NCBI GenBank assembly: GCA_964543235.1
Contig: CAZIXE010000066.1
Coordinates: 1-21,463 of the forward strand
DNA length: 21,463 bases
Direction: 5' to 3'
From: JANMMJ01 sp964543235
GTDB lineage: Bacteria; Pseudomonadota; Alphaproteobacteria; Rhizobiales; Aestuariivirgaceae
Numbering within the stretch: the first letter of the stretch is position 1; each line of letters begins with the position of its first letter. Below, piece after piece: positions 1 to 7,938 of this stretch. The position numbers were made by a program, and so were the translations under genes. The notes beneath the pieces were generated by a model that had not been told where the DNA came from, searched no databases, and was given only the letters and a program-made list of their open reading frames with translations.

Positions 1-68
1 CCGCCCATGCCCGCATCACCGGCAACCAATTTGCTGAACTTGACGGACACTACTGTTCGGCACGAGCT

Positions 69-114
69 TGTCACCCATGTCTTAGGTACAATCTGTTACC
101 TATGTCTCCGGGCC
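69..114. repeat. Imperfect 21-bp tandem direct repeat, possible IS481-like insertion-sequence end
   Basis: Two 21-bp units (69-89 and 94-114) share the pattern TGTyACCyATGTCT followed by a G-rich tail, with 16 of 21 positions identical and a 25-bp period. From memory, this TGTCACCCATGTCT-type sequence resembles the ends of IS481-like insertion sequences in Rhizobiales. No transposase is present in the window. If it is an IS end, the element lies to the left, outside the window, and stops about 15 bp from the 3' end of the tRNA-Lys gene. The repeat is directly visible; the IS assignment is recollection and tentative. Confidence 0.35.
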
Positions 115-129
115 GGACAAATGATTTGT

Positions 130-205
<76 letters not shown>

Positions 206-423
206 GTCCTGCAAAGGACATTCGGCCCCGCAACGCGGAGCCGAGCTGCCGCCGTCTAGCAAAGCAGCCTGCGGAAGTCTAGTGTAAATGTCTCGGGCCC
301 GCAAAACGGCGGGCTGCGGCAAAGAGACTTGACCGTCTGTTCAGATCCGGTTTGCTTGTACAATCGCAGACTCTATGGTCAACCGTGTCACAGGACCGCA
401 ATTCAACGAGCAGGAGTTGAGAA

Positions 424-1518
424 ATGGCTAAACTGTCGGGCGGTTCGACCGTCGCCATCCGCATGGATTTGCTGAGATTTGCCGATTTCTTCTCCTACCA
501 GAGTTCCCAGCTTTCGGCGACCTCCGCCAGGTATTTTGATGACAGCAACAATTACTCGCTGTTCACTGGCACCGGCTTCACGTTCAACTCCCAGGGCGCG
601 CCAACCGGCGGCACCGTGACTGGTTTCACCAATGTCGTCGGCGGCGCCACGACCCTTCTTATCAGCGGCGCAAGCATCGCGGCGAAGACGGTCTACAACT
701 ATGCAATAGCCGACAAGACCGACCAGCTGCTGGGCCTGGTGTTCGGCGGCAACGACCAGATGACCGGGACCAAGTTCAAGGACCATCTCATCGCCTATGC
801 CGGCAATGATACGCTGCTCGGCAAGGGCGGGGCCGACACGCTGGATGGCCGTGCCGGCAACGACACGCTGGAAGGCGGTGCAGGCGCCGACAGGCTGATT
901 GGCGGGCCTGGTTCCGATACCGCCTCCTACAAATCCGCCGCGACTGCCGTGACCGTGTCGCTCGCCACCCCGGCCGGCAACACCGGCGAGGCGACCGGCG
1001 ACACATTCGATACGATCGAGAACATCCTGGGCAGTTCCCAGGCCGACACCCTCTCGGGCAATCAGTTCGACAACACCCTGGCTGGCGGCGGCGGCAACGA
1101 CATCCTGCATGGCCTTGCCAGCAGCGACTTCTTGAAGGGCGGGGCCGGCAAGGACACGCTCGACGGTGGCATCGGCCAGGACACCATGGCCGGCGGCGAT
1201 GGCGCCGATCGCTTTGTCTACGCAACCGTGTTCGAATCCGGCACCACCGCCGACACGCGTGACATCATCGCCGACTTCTCCCACCTGAGCGACAAGATCG
1301 ACCTGTCGGCGATCGATGCCATCCCGGGCGGCGTCGACGATGCCTTCACCTTCCTGGGTACCGGCCCCATCACCGGCGCCGGCCAAATCCGCGTCTTCCA
1401 GAGCGGGGCCAACACCATTGTCGAGGTCAACAAGAACGCCGACAGCACCATTGAGATGACCATCCAGCTCAATGCAATCCAGGCGACAACCCTGACCGCC
1501 GACGATTTCATCCTCTGA
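424..1518 (+). CDS. RTX calcium-binding secreted protein with serralysin-type C-terminus
   Basis: This 364-residue protein is likely exported by a type I secretion system and folds outside the cell when it binds calcium. Glycine/aspartate nonapeptide repeats of the GGxGxDxLx type form two blocks, at about residues 125-170 (for example GNDTLEGGAGADRL) and 206-264 (GGGGNDILHG, GGAGKDTLDGG). Residues about 265-364 resemble the peptidase M10 serralysin C-terminal domain. The chain ends in the acidic-hydrophobic tail DDFIL, typical of an uncleaved C-terminal type I signal. There is no N-terminal signal peptide. Residues 1-120 contain no HExxH zinc motif, so this is not a serralysin protease, and their role is unknown. 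The start is supported by AGGAG at 411-415. No ABC exporter or membrane-fusion gene lies nearby. Confidence 0.85.
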   Translation: MAKLSGGSTVAIRMDLLRFADFFSYQSSQLSATSARYFDDSNNYSLFTGTGFTFNSQGAPTGGTVTGFTNVVGGATTLLISGASIAAKTVYNYAIADKTDQLLGLVFGGNDQMTGTKFKDHLIAYAGNDTLLGKGGADTLDGRAGNDTLEGGAGADRLIGGPGSDTASYKSAATAVTVSLATPAGNTGEATGDTFDTIENILGSSQADTLSGNQFDNTLAGGGGNDILHGLASSDFLKGGAGKDTLDGGIGQDTMAGGDGADRFVYATVFESGTTADTRDIIADFSHLSDKIDLSAIDAIPGGVDDAFTFLGTGPITGAGQIRVFQSGANTIVEVNKNADSTIEMTIQLNAIQATTLTADDFIL

Positions 1519-1807
1519 TCGGCAAAGCCGCGCTTGCTGTCCTGCAAACGGCATCCGGCTCCCGCCTCGGCAACAATTGAAACATCCGATGGCGTAGCTG
1601 TGAGCTTCCCGCCAATCTTGTGAACGGCTTGTGAAGACGTTGCAATCGTCCCAGTTAAGTTTTTCAAACTAAACGGTTTTCTCCTTTCATCACTGTCATC
1701 TGGCTTGATTGGCTTCTGCGCCGTTTCGCGGTCATATTCGCGCCATCGGAAGCGCCACGGGGCGCAACCAGCAACCTGAAACCTGACCAGCTACTTTGGA
1801 GAGAGAA
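1519..1807. other. Intergenic region with a helically phased direct repeat
   Basis: This 289-bp gap lies between the RTX gene and the small secreted protein. CTTGTGAA occurs twice, at 1617-1624 and 1628-1635, with an 11-bp period. That is about one DNA turn, so it could be a tandem regulator site. AGTTT-TTC-AAACT is a short inverted repeat near 1657. No clear rho-independent terminator follows the RTX gene and no convincing promoter hexamers were found. Confidence 0.3.
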
Positions 1808-2056
1808 ATGAAGAAGATCGTCCTGACGCTTGCGGCGCTGGCCGCCGTGAGCACCTCTGCTTTCGCCGGCACCGCCTTCGAGAAGCAGATCCAGCGCAAC
1901 ATGATCGAAAACCCCGAGAACTACACGTTCCCGATGGTTTCCGGCAGCGCCGTGTCGTCCTCTGACGCCCTCGCCGTCTTCGGCAGCACGAAGGGCCTCG
2001 GCCGCACCGGTTCGATAAAGTTCGGCCCGGGCGAAGACGGCAACCATCGCCGCTAA
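1808..2056 (+). CDS. Small secreted protein of unknown function
   Basis: The product has 82 residues. It begins with a classic Sec signal peptide: MKK, a hydrophobic core rich in Ala/Leu/Val, and an AFA-type cleavage site after about residue 20. The mature part has about 62 residues, is polar and has no cysteine. It contains EKQIQRNMIENPENY and ends in a basic, glycine-rich tail (GEDGNHRR). The ATG at 1808 is chosen because it follows GGAGAGAGAA (1798-1807); an in-frame TTG at 1796 is a less likely start. The N-terminus resembles many small exported Rhizobiales proteins (DUF680-like), but the rest was not recognised. It is transcribed toward leuA and is followed by the hairpin at 2104-2129. 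Confidence 0.75.
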   Translation: MKKIVLTLAALAAVSTSAFAGTAFEKQIQRNMIENPENYTFPMVSGSAVSSSDALAVFGSTKGLGRTGSIKFGPGEDGNHRR

Positions 2057-2103
2057 GCCATTGCGATCCTGCGGTGTCCTGATCGAAGGCCCCGCTGAAG
2101 GCC

Positions 2104-2129
2104 AAAGCCGGTGCTCACGCACCGGCTTT
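2104..2129. terminator. Bidirectional terminator hairpin
   Basis: A perfect 11-bp stem (AAAGCCGGTGC / GCACCGGCTTT) with the 4-nt loop TCAC lies between the small secreted protein and leuA, which are transcribed toward each other. The arms start with AAA and end with TTT, so either transcript gets a short U-run. It probably ends both genes. Confidence 0.8.
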
Positions 2130-2161
2130 CGCCGTTGTGAGAGGCCGCTGCCGCAGCAGTG

Positions 2162-4405
2162 CTACCGCTTGAGCATGCGGTTGACGCCCGACACCACGGC
2201 CTTGAGGGAAGCGACCGCCATGCTGGTATCGATGCCCACGCCGTGGAACGCGCGGCCCGATGGCAGCCTGAGTTCGACATAAGCAGCGACCTCGGCGCTC
2301 GAGCCCGTACCGATCATGTGCTCGCTGTAGCCTGCCAGTTCGAAATCGAGCCCCGTATCCCGCCGCATGGCATCGATGAAGCCGGCCAGCGGGCCGCTGC
2401 CCTGCCCCGCAATCTTCTTGGTCTGATTGCCAACCGTGACCCTGGCCGTCATCTGGTGCGCGTTGCCGCCCACCTCGTTAGGCTGGCTCTCGAGCGCGAT
2501 GAAGCCATATTCGCCCGTACCGTTGAGGTACTCCGTTTCGAATGCGCGCCAGATCTGTTCGGCCGAAGGTGTGCCAGGCAATGCTTCGGTCAGTGCGATG
2601 AACTCGGCTTCGAGCCGCGCCGGAAGTTCGAGGCCGTGGCCACGCTTGAGCACGGCGGCCACCCGGCTCGTGGCAGCTACCGGTTCGGCCGGCACCGGCG
2701 CTCCTGCTGCTGCGGATTTGCCGCCTGGCTTCAGCTTGAGGCCGCGGTTGAGTCCGGACACCACCGCCTTGAGCGAGGCGGCCACGATGTTCTTGTCGAT
2801 GCCGACGCCGAAACAGGTGCCGCCATCGGGGAACTTGAGTTCGACATAGGCGACCGCGCTGGTGGACGCCCCGCGGCCGATCGCATGTTCGCGATAATCG
2901 ACGAGATCGAAGCCGATGCCTGTTTCCTTCCGCAGGGCGGCAACGAAACCGGCCACCGGTCCGTTGCCGTGGCCGGAGATCGTCTTGAGCCTGCCGTCGT
3001 CGGTGAGCTTGGCGATGAGCGTCTGCTCGCCGGAATGGTCGCTGTCATACCGGCTGTTGTGTTCGATCAGGGCATAGCGGCCATTGCCCTCGAGATATTC
3101 CTGTTCGAAGGCCTGCCAGAGCCGGTCGGCGGGAAGCTCGACCCCCTCCCCGTCGGCGATCGCCTGCACCACCTTCGAGAACTCGACCTGCAGGCGCCGC
3201 GGCAGCTCGATGCCATGTTCCTTCTCCAGGATATAGGCGATCCCACCCTTGCCGGATTGCGAATTGATCCGGATCACCGCTTCGTAGCTGCGCCCAAGGT
3301 CCTTGGGGTCGATCGGCAGATACGGCACTTCCCACAATGGCCGGTTGGATGCCGCCATGGCCTTGAAACCCTTGTTGATCGCGTCCTGGTGTGAGCCGGA
3401 AAAGGCCGTGAATACCAGATCGCCGGCATAGGGATGGCGCGGATGCACCGGAATCTGATTACAGTACTCCGCCATACGGACGAGCTCATTGATGTTGGAG
3501 CAGTCGAGGCCGGGATCGATGCCCTGGCTGTACATGTTCATGGCGAGCGTCACCAGGCAGACATTGCCGGTGCGCTCGCCATTGCCGAACAGTGTGCCTT
3601 CGACGCGGTCGGCCCCGGCCATCAATGCGAGCTCGGTGGCCGCCACCGCGCAGCCCCGGTCATTATGGGGATGCAGCGAATAGATGATCGCATCGCGATT
3701 CTTGATATTGCGGATACACCACTCGATCTGATCGGCATAGATGTTGGGCGTTGCCATCTCGACCGTCGAGGGGAGGTTGAGGATCAGCCGCTTTTCGGGC
3801 GTCGGCTGATAGACATCGATCACCGCCTCGCAGATCTCCTTGGCGAAGTCGAGTTCGGTGCCGGTGAAACTCTCAGGCGAGTACTCGTGCCTGATTTCCC
3901 TCTCCATGCCCAGCTCACGCTCCAGCCGGACGATGAGCTCGGCACCCTTGACGGCAATGTCGGTGATACCTTTGCGGTCCAGCTTGAAGACCACGCGCCG
4001 CTGCAATTCGGAGGTCGAATTGTAAAGATGCACGATCGCGTTCTTGACGCCCCTCAGACTCTCGAAGGTCCGCCGGATCAGTTCCTCGCGCGATTGGGTG
4101 AGGACCTGTATGGTGACATCGTCCGGGATCTTGCGGTTTTCGATGAGGTGGCGGACAAAATCGAAGTCAGTCTGCGAAGCCGAGGGAAAACCGACTTCGA
4201 TTTCCTTGAAGCCCATGGCAACCAGCGCATTGAACATGCGCATCTTGCGCTCCTGGCCCATGGGTTCGATCAGCGCCTGGTTTCCATCGCGGAGATCGAC
4301 GGAACACCAGATTGGCGGCGCCGTGATGACCCGGTTGGGCCACTGCCGGTCGGCCAGACTGATGGGTGGAAACGGGCGATACTTCTCGCGCGGATTGATC
4401 ATCAT
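2162..4405 (-). CDS. leuA: 2-isopropylmalate synthase with duplicated regulatory domain
   Basis: LeuA catalyses the first committed step of leucine synthesis: acetyl-CoA plus 2-oxoisovalerate gives 2-isopropylmalate. The DRE-TIM metallolyase barrel covers about residues 30-310, with the signature DLRDGNQAL (37-45), the metal-binding HxH in SLHPHNDRG (243-251) and GNGERTGN (274-281). The usual C-terminal allosteric leucine-binding domain follows at about 388-556. After an Ala/Pro/Gly-rich linker (557-580), a second complete copy of that domain occupies about 581-747. Both copies carry LWQAFEQEYL-like, GPxAGF, DY/GYxEH, YVEL and identical SLKAVVSG segments. The 747-residue length is roughly 170-190 more than is usual for this LeuA class. 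The start has an adjacent alternative ATG (4402). A leader peptide and hairpin lie upstream. Confidence 0.95.
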   Translation of the reverse strand: MMINPREKYRPFPPISLADRQWPNRVITAPPIWCSVDLRDGNQALIEPMGQERKMRMFNALVAMGFKEIEVGFPSASQTDFDFVRHLIENRKIPDDVTIQVLTQSREELIRRTFESLRGVKNAIVHLYNSTSELQRRVVFKLDRKGITDIAVKGAELIVRLERELGMEREIRHEYSPESFTGTELDFAKEICEAVIDVYQPTPEKRLILNLPSTVEMATPNIYADQIEWCIRNIKNRDAIIYSLHPHNDRGCAVAATELALMAGADRVEGTLFGNGERTGNVCLVTLAMNMYSQGIDPGLDCSNINELVRMAEYCNQIPVHPRHPYAGDLVFTAFSGSHQDAINKGFKAMAASNRPLWEVPYLPIDPKDLGRSYEAVIRINSQSGKGGIAYILEKEHGIELPRRLQVEFSKVVQAIADGEGVELPADRLWQAFEQEYLEGNGRYALIEHNSRYDSDHSGEQTLIAKLTDDGRLKTISGHGNGPVAGFVAALRKETGIGFDLVDYREHAIGRGASTSAVAYVELKFPDGGTCFGVGIDKNIVAASLKAVVSGLNRGLKLKPGGKSAAAGAPVPAEPVAATSRVAAVLKRGHGLELPARLEAEFIALTEALPGTPSAEQIWRAFETEYLNGTGEYGFIALESQPNEVGGNAHQMTARVTVGNQTKKIAGQGSGPLAGFIDAMRRDTGLDFELAGYSEHMIGTGSSAEVAAYVELRLPSGRAFHGVGIDTSMAVASLKAVVSGVNRMLKR

Positions 4406-4452
4406 GATGAAAGTCTCTTGCCTGTCTTAGCGGAGGTCTGGTTTGTCGAAAT

Positions 4453-4492
4453 CCCCGGAAGGCCCAGGCAATGCCCAGCCGGCCTTCAGGGG
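4453..4492 (-). promoter_or_regulatory. Candidate leucine attenuator hairpin in the leuA leader
   Basis: On the leuA-sense strand, CCCCTGAAGGCC (4492-4481) can pair with GGCCTTCCGGGG (4464-4453), with 11 of 12 positions complementary across a 16-nt loop. The 5' arm contains the stop codon of the leader peptide, so a ribosome stalled on the upstream Leu codons would mask it. Only a short UUU follows the 3' arm (GGGGATTTCG), so intrinsic termination would be weak or need help. An upstream hairpin, CCGGCC-TGC-GGCCGG (about 4540-4526), could compete for the GGCCGG in the loop region. The pairing is visible in the sequence; the regulatory role is inferred. Confidence 0.5.
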
Positions 4493-4572
4493 CAGCTAAG
4501 AAGGAGCAGTCCAGGCGCAGCCGCCGGCCGCAGGCCGGAGCGTTCGGAAGGCTGGGGCAGGAAGCTGGACAT
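4486..4572 (-). CDS. leuL: Leucine-rich leader peptide of leuA
   Basis: A 28-codon reading frame starts 81 nt upstream of the leuA start codon region, in the same orientation, and ends in TGA. Codons 22-25 are four consecutive leucines (CTG CTC CTT CTT, 4509-4498), followed by Ser-Cys-Pro-stop. Six of 28 residues are Leu. An in-frame TGA four codons upstream of the ATG fixes the start. The Shine-Dalgarno sequence is weak (GAG about 11 nt upstream). A run of the pathway's own amino acid just before a hairpin in front of the first biosynthetic gene is the hallmark of ribosome-mediated attenuation, as in leu, ilv and trp leaders. The symbol is assigned by this analogy and not by sequence identity. 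Confidence 0.7.
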   Translation of the reverse strand: MSSFLPQPSERSGLRPAAAPGLLLLSCP

Positions 4573-4684
4573 GGGCGATGCTCATAACCCAAGCGGCAGC
4601 AGGGCGCAACAGGATGAAATTAAGTGCTGGAATGCGAAGGTCCCTTGCCGTAAGGAGCCCGCATTTTGCGAGAGGAGTGACCGA

Positions 4685-6115
4685 ATGACTCAATGGCCCA
4701 TTCACGCAACCTGGACCGGCCCCATCGTGATGATTGGCTTCGGCTCGATTGGCCGGGGCACCCTGCCCCTCCTGCTCCGACACATCAAAGCCGACCGCAG
4801 CCAGTACACGGTGATCGATCCTGTCGATGATTGGCGCCACATTCTCGACAAGGAGGGGATCACGTTTCTCCAGCAGGCGGTGACGAGGGCCAACTACCGG
4901 AAGCTGCTCACACCCCTGTTGACCCACGGATCCGGCCAGGCCCTGATCGTCAACCTTTCCGTCGATGTCTCCTCCGTCGATATCATGCGCCTCGCCCGCC
5001 AGACCAACGCGCTGTACATCGACACCGTGATCGAGCCCTGGCCCGGCCTCTACTTCAACCTGAAGCTCGGCAGCGCGGCGCGATCCAACTACGCCCTCCG
5101 CGAGGACATGCTGGCTTTGAAGCGCAAGCTTGGGACCGGAGTGACCGCGGTTTCATGCTGCGGCGCCAATCCCGGCATGGTTTCGTGGTTTGTGAAGAAG
5201 GCACTCCTCGACATCGCCCGCGACACCAAACTCAAGGTCACGACGCCGCAAAGCCGCGAGGACTGGGGCCGCCTGATGAAGCGCCTCGGTGTGAAGGGTA
5301 TCCACATTGCCGAACGCGATACCCAGCGATCGAAGAATCCCAAGCCACGTGACTGCTTCGTCAACACATGGTCGGTCGAGGGCTTCATTTCCGAAGGCCT
5401 GCAACCGGCCGAACTGGGCTGGGGTACCCATGAGAAGAGGCTTCCGGCCAATGGCCGCCGGCACAAGACGGGCTGCGGGGCGGCCATCTATCTCGAGCGT
5501 CCCGGCGCTGACACCCGCGTACGCACCTGGACCCCCACCCCGGGACCGCAATACGGTTTCCTGGTCACCCATAACGAGGCGATCTCCATCGCCGACTATT
5601 TCACCGTGCGCGACGGCCGCAAGGTCACCTACCGCCCGACCTGTCACTACGCCTATCATCCCTCGAACGATGCCGTGCTGTCGCTGCACGAGATGTTCGG
5701 GGCCGGCGGCCGCAAGCAGGCCAAGCAGCACATCCTCGATGAGAACGAGATCGTCGACGGCATCGACGAGCTGGGCGTGCTCCTCTACGGCCACCGGAAG
5801 AACGCCTACTGGTTCGGCTCGCAGCTCTCGATCGACGAAACCCGCAAGCTGGCTCCCTACCAGAACGCCACCGGCCTGCAGGTGACCAGTGCCGTGCTGG
5901 CCGGTGTCATCTGGGCGATGGAGAACCCCAGGGCCGGCATCGTTGAGACCGACGAGATGGACTTCGACCGCTGCCTCGAAATCCAGAGGCCCTATATCGA
6001 GCCGCTGGTGGGCGTCTATACCGACTGGAACCCGCTGAAGGCGAGGCTCGGCCTCTTTCCCGAGCAGTTGGACCGCAAAGATCCTTGGCAATTCAATAAT
6101 ATAGTGGTGCCTTAA
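4685..6115 (+). CDS. hss: Homospermidine synthase
   Basis: This NAD-dependent cytosolic enzyme makes the polyamine sym-homospermidine from putrescine. The 476-residue length is nearly that of the Blastochloris viridis enzyme. The N-terminal Rossmann motif is VMIGFGSIGRG (about 15-25). From memory, residues important in the B. viridis structure occur here at the same numbers: E117, N162 (in CGANPG), E210, the substrate-contacting W229, E237, H296 and D361. The start is fixed by AGGAG at 4673-4677; the frame stays open upstream but overlaps the leuA leader and has no support. It is divergent from leuA. The following binding-protein gene begins 32 nt after the stop with no terminator seen, so cotranscription is possible. 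Confidence 0.95.
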   Translation: MTQWPIHATWTGPIVMIGFGSIGRGTLPLLLRHIKADRSQYTVIDPVDDWRHILDKEGITFLQQAVTRANYRKLLTPLLTHGSGQALIVNLSVDVSSVDIMRLARQTNALYIDTVIEPWPGLYFNLKLGSAARSNYALREDMLALKRKLGTGVTAVSCCGANPGMVSWFVKKALLDIARDTKLKVTTPQSREDWGRLMKRLGVKGIHIAERDTQRSKNPKPRDCFVNTWSVEGFISEGLQPAELGWGTHEKRLPANGRRHKTGCGAAIYLERPGADTRVRTWTPTPGPQYGFLVTHNEAISIADYFTVRDGRKVTYRPTCHYAYHPSNDAVLSLHEMFGAGGRKQAKQHILDENEIVDGIDELGVLLYGHRKNAYWFGSQLSIDETRKLAPYQNATGLQVTSAVLAGVIWAMENPRAGIVETDEMDFDRCLEIQRPYIEPLVGVYTDWNPLKARLGLFPEQLDRKDPWQFNNIVVP

Positions 6116-6147
6116 CATCGCCGCATTGCTGGGCTAATATTCCCAAC

Positions 6148-7938
6148 ATGATGATTCGATTGATTATTCTGCTGGCCGCCGTCATGACCCTGATGGCGGC
6201 CTCACACTTCGAGGCCGAGGCTGCGCCGCGCCACGGCATCGCCATGCATGGCGAGCCGGGATTGCCCGAGGGCTTCACCCAACTGCCCTATGTGAATGCC
6301 GACGCACCGCAGGGCGGAACGCTCAGCCAGGCTCTGACCGGCAGCTTTGACAGTGTCAATCCGTTCGTCATCAAGGGCCAGTCGGCCTATGGTGTCAGAA
6401 CCTATGTCTTCGAGAGCCTGCTGGGGCGCAACTGGGCGGAACCGTTCTCGCTCTACGGTCTGCTTGCCGAATCGATCGATGTCTCCGACGACCGCAATAC
6501 CATGACCTTCAGGCTCAGGCCGGAAGCAAGGTTCTCGGACGGCCAGCCGGTCACCGCCGCCGATGTCGTGTTCTCGCTGGAAACGCTTCGCGACAAGGGC
6601 CGGCCCAACTTCAAGAACTCCTATGGCAAGATCACCAGGATCGAGACACCCGACGACCGCACCATCGTCATGACCCAGGCTGCGGGCGACCGTGAACTGC
6701 CCCTCATCATCGGCGTCATGCCCATCGTGCCGAAGCACTTTTGGGAAAGCCGCAGGTTCGAGGATACGACCCTCGATCCCATCATCGGCTCGGGCCCCTA
6801 TGTCATTGCCGAGGTGAAACCCGGCGAGGCCATCGTATACCGTAAAGATCCCGGCTACTGGGGCAAGGGCCTCGCCCTGAACCGGGGCCTGTGGAATTTC
6901 ACCGAACTGCGCTTCGACTATTACCGCGACAGCAATGCCGCCTTCGAGGCCTTCAAGAAGGGCCTCGCCGACGTCCGTATCGAGACCGATCCGGTCCGCT
7001 GGTCGACGGCCTATGACTTCCCCGCCGTATCCGAAAACAAGATCATCGTCGAGAAGATCGCCCAGCGCTCGCCCGCGCCGGCCGCAGGGCTTGTCTTCAA
7101 TACCAGGCGCGCCATCTTTGCCGACCGCCGGGTGCGCGAAGCCCTGCTTTATGCCTTTGATTTCGAATGGGCCAATGCCAACCTGTTTTCGAACCTGTTC
7201 CAGCGCACTTATGGGTACTATGCGGGTTCGGAACTCTCGTCGAAGGGCCTCGCGGCCTCCGACCAGGAGAAGGCCCTGCTCGGCGATGCCGCAGCAAGCC
7301 TCGATCCCGCCATACTCGATGGCAGCTACCGGCTTCCGGTCAGCGACGGCTCGGGCCGCGACCGCAAGCTGCTGCGCAAGGCCGTGGGCCTGCTCCATGA
7401 CGCCGGCTGGACCTTGCAGGACAACACCATGGTGAACGCTGCGGGTGAACCCTTCGCCTTCACCATTGCCATCCAGAGCAAGGACCACGAGAAGATCGCG
7501 CTGCACTTCCAGAGGACGCTCCGCCAGATTGGCATTGCCGCCGAAGTGCGTATCGTGGACAGTGCCCAGTTCTCGCGCATGCTGCAGGACTACGACTATG
7601 ACATGGTGCCGGTGAGCTGGTTCAACTCGCTCTCGCCCGGCAACGAGCAGAAGTTCTATTTCGGCTCCGCCGGCCGCGACACCCCGGGAACCCGCAACTA
7701 TCCGGGCATTGCCGATCCTGCTGTCGATGCAGCGATCGAGTCGTTGCTCAAGGCGACCGGCCGCGACGACTTCGTGGCCGCCGTGCGCGCCCTCGACCGA
7801 CTGCTGGTGAACGGGATCTACCTCATTCCGTTTTTCGATGCCGGCGGCCAGTGGGTGGCACGCTGGCAGCATATCGGCCGGCCGGATGAGCAGCCGCTGC
7901 CCGGCTTCGAAGCGACCACTCTCTGGCGCAAGCCGTGA
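6148..7938 (+). CDS. Family 5 extracellular solute-binding protein (YejA-like)
   Basis: This periplasmic receptor belongs to the oligopeptide/microcin C class of ABC importers (SBP_bac_5). The 596-residue precursor has a signal peptide of about 25 residues (hydrophobic LIILLAAVMTLMAA, cleavage near EAEA-APRHG). The mature N-terminus, with HGEPGLPEGFTQLPYVNADAPQGG, is typical of YejA proteins. Later landmarks are FRLRPEARFSDGQPVTAADVVFSLE (about 127-151), the GSGPYVI segment, and the C-terminal domain with YDYDMVPVSWF. No permease or ATPase genes (yejBEF) are nearby, so it is an orphan receptor or works with a transporter encoded elsewhere. No clear Shine-Dalgarno precedes the paired ATG ATG start. 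Its stop overlaps the next gene's start (GTGA). Confidence 0.9.
   Translation: MMIRLIILLAAVMTLMAASHFEAEAAPRHGIAMHGEPGLPEGFTQLPYVNADAPQGGTLSQALTGSFDSVNPFVIKGQSAYGVRTYVFESLLGRNWAEPFSLYGLLAESIDVSDDRNTMTFRLRPEARFSDGQPVTAADVVFSLETLRDKGRPNFKNSYGKITRIETPDDRTIVMTQAAGDRELPLIIGVMPIVPKHFWESRRFEDTTLDPIIGSGPYVIAEVKPGEAIVYRKDPGYWGKGLALNRGLWNFTELRFDYYRDSNAAFEAFKKGLADVRIETDPVRWSTAYDFPAVSENKIIVEKIAQRSPAPAAGLVFNTRRAIFADRRVREALLYAFDFEWANANLFSNLFQRTYGYYAGSELSSKGLAASDQEKALLGDAAASLDPAILDGSYRLPVSDGSGRDRKLLRKAVGLLHDAGWTLQDNTMVNAAGEPFAFTIAIQSKDHEKIALHFQRTLRQIGIAAEVRIVDSAQFSRMLQDYDYDMVPVSWFNSLSPGNEQKFYFGSAGRDTPGTRNYPGIADPAVDAAIESLLKATGRDDFVAAVRALDRLLVNGIYLIPFFDAGGQWVARWQHIGRPDEQPLPGFEATTLWRKP

Noticed and set aside
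403..1554. Long minus-strand open frame of 383 codons opposite the RTX gene
   Set aside because: It is a shadow of the Gly/Asp repeat codons on the plus strand; its translation is low-complexity Gly/Ala/Val/Asp and has no recognisable domain.
2104..2129. Hairpin considered as a repeat or attachment site
   Set aside because: Its place between two convergent genes and the A/T ends of the arms fit a plain bidirectional terminator.
2159..3394. Plus-strand open frame of 411 codons opposite leuA, and a similar one continuing from 3434
   Set aside because: Both lie opposite strong LeuA motifs. The second is only an upstream in-frame extension of homospermidine synthase, whose start at 4685 has a clear ribosome site.
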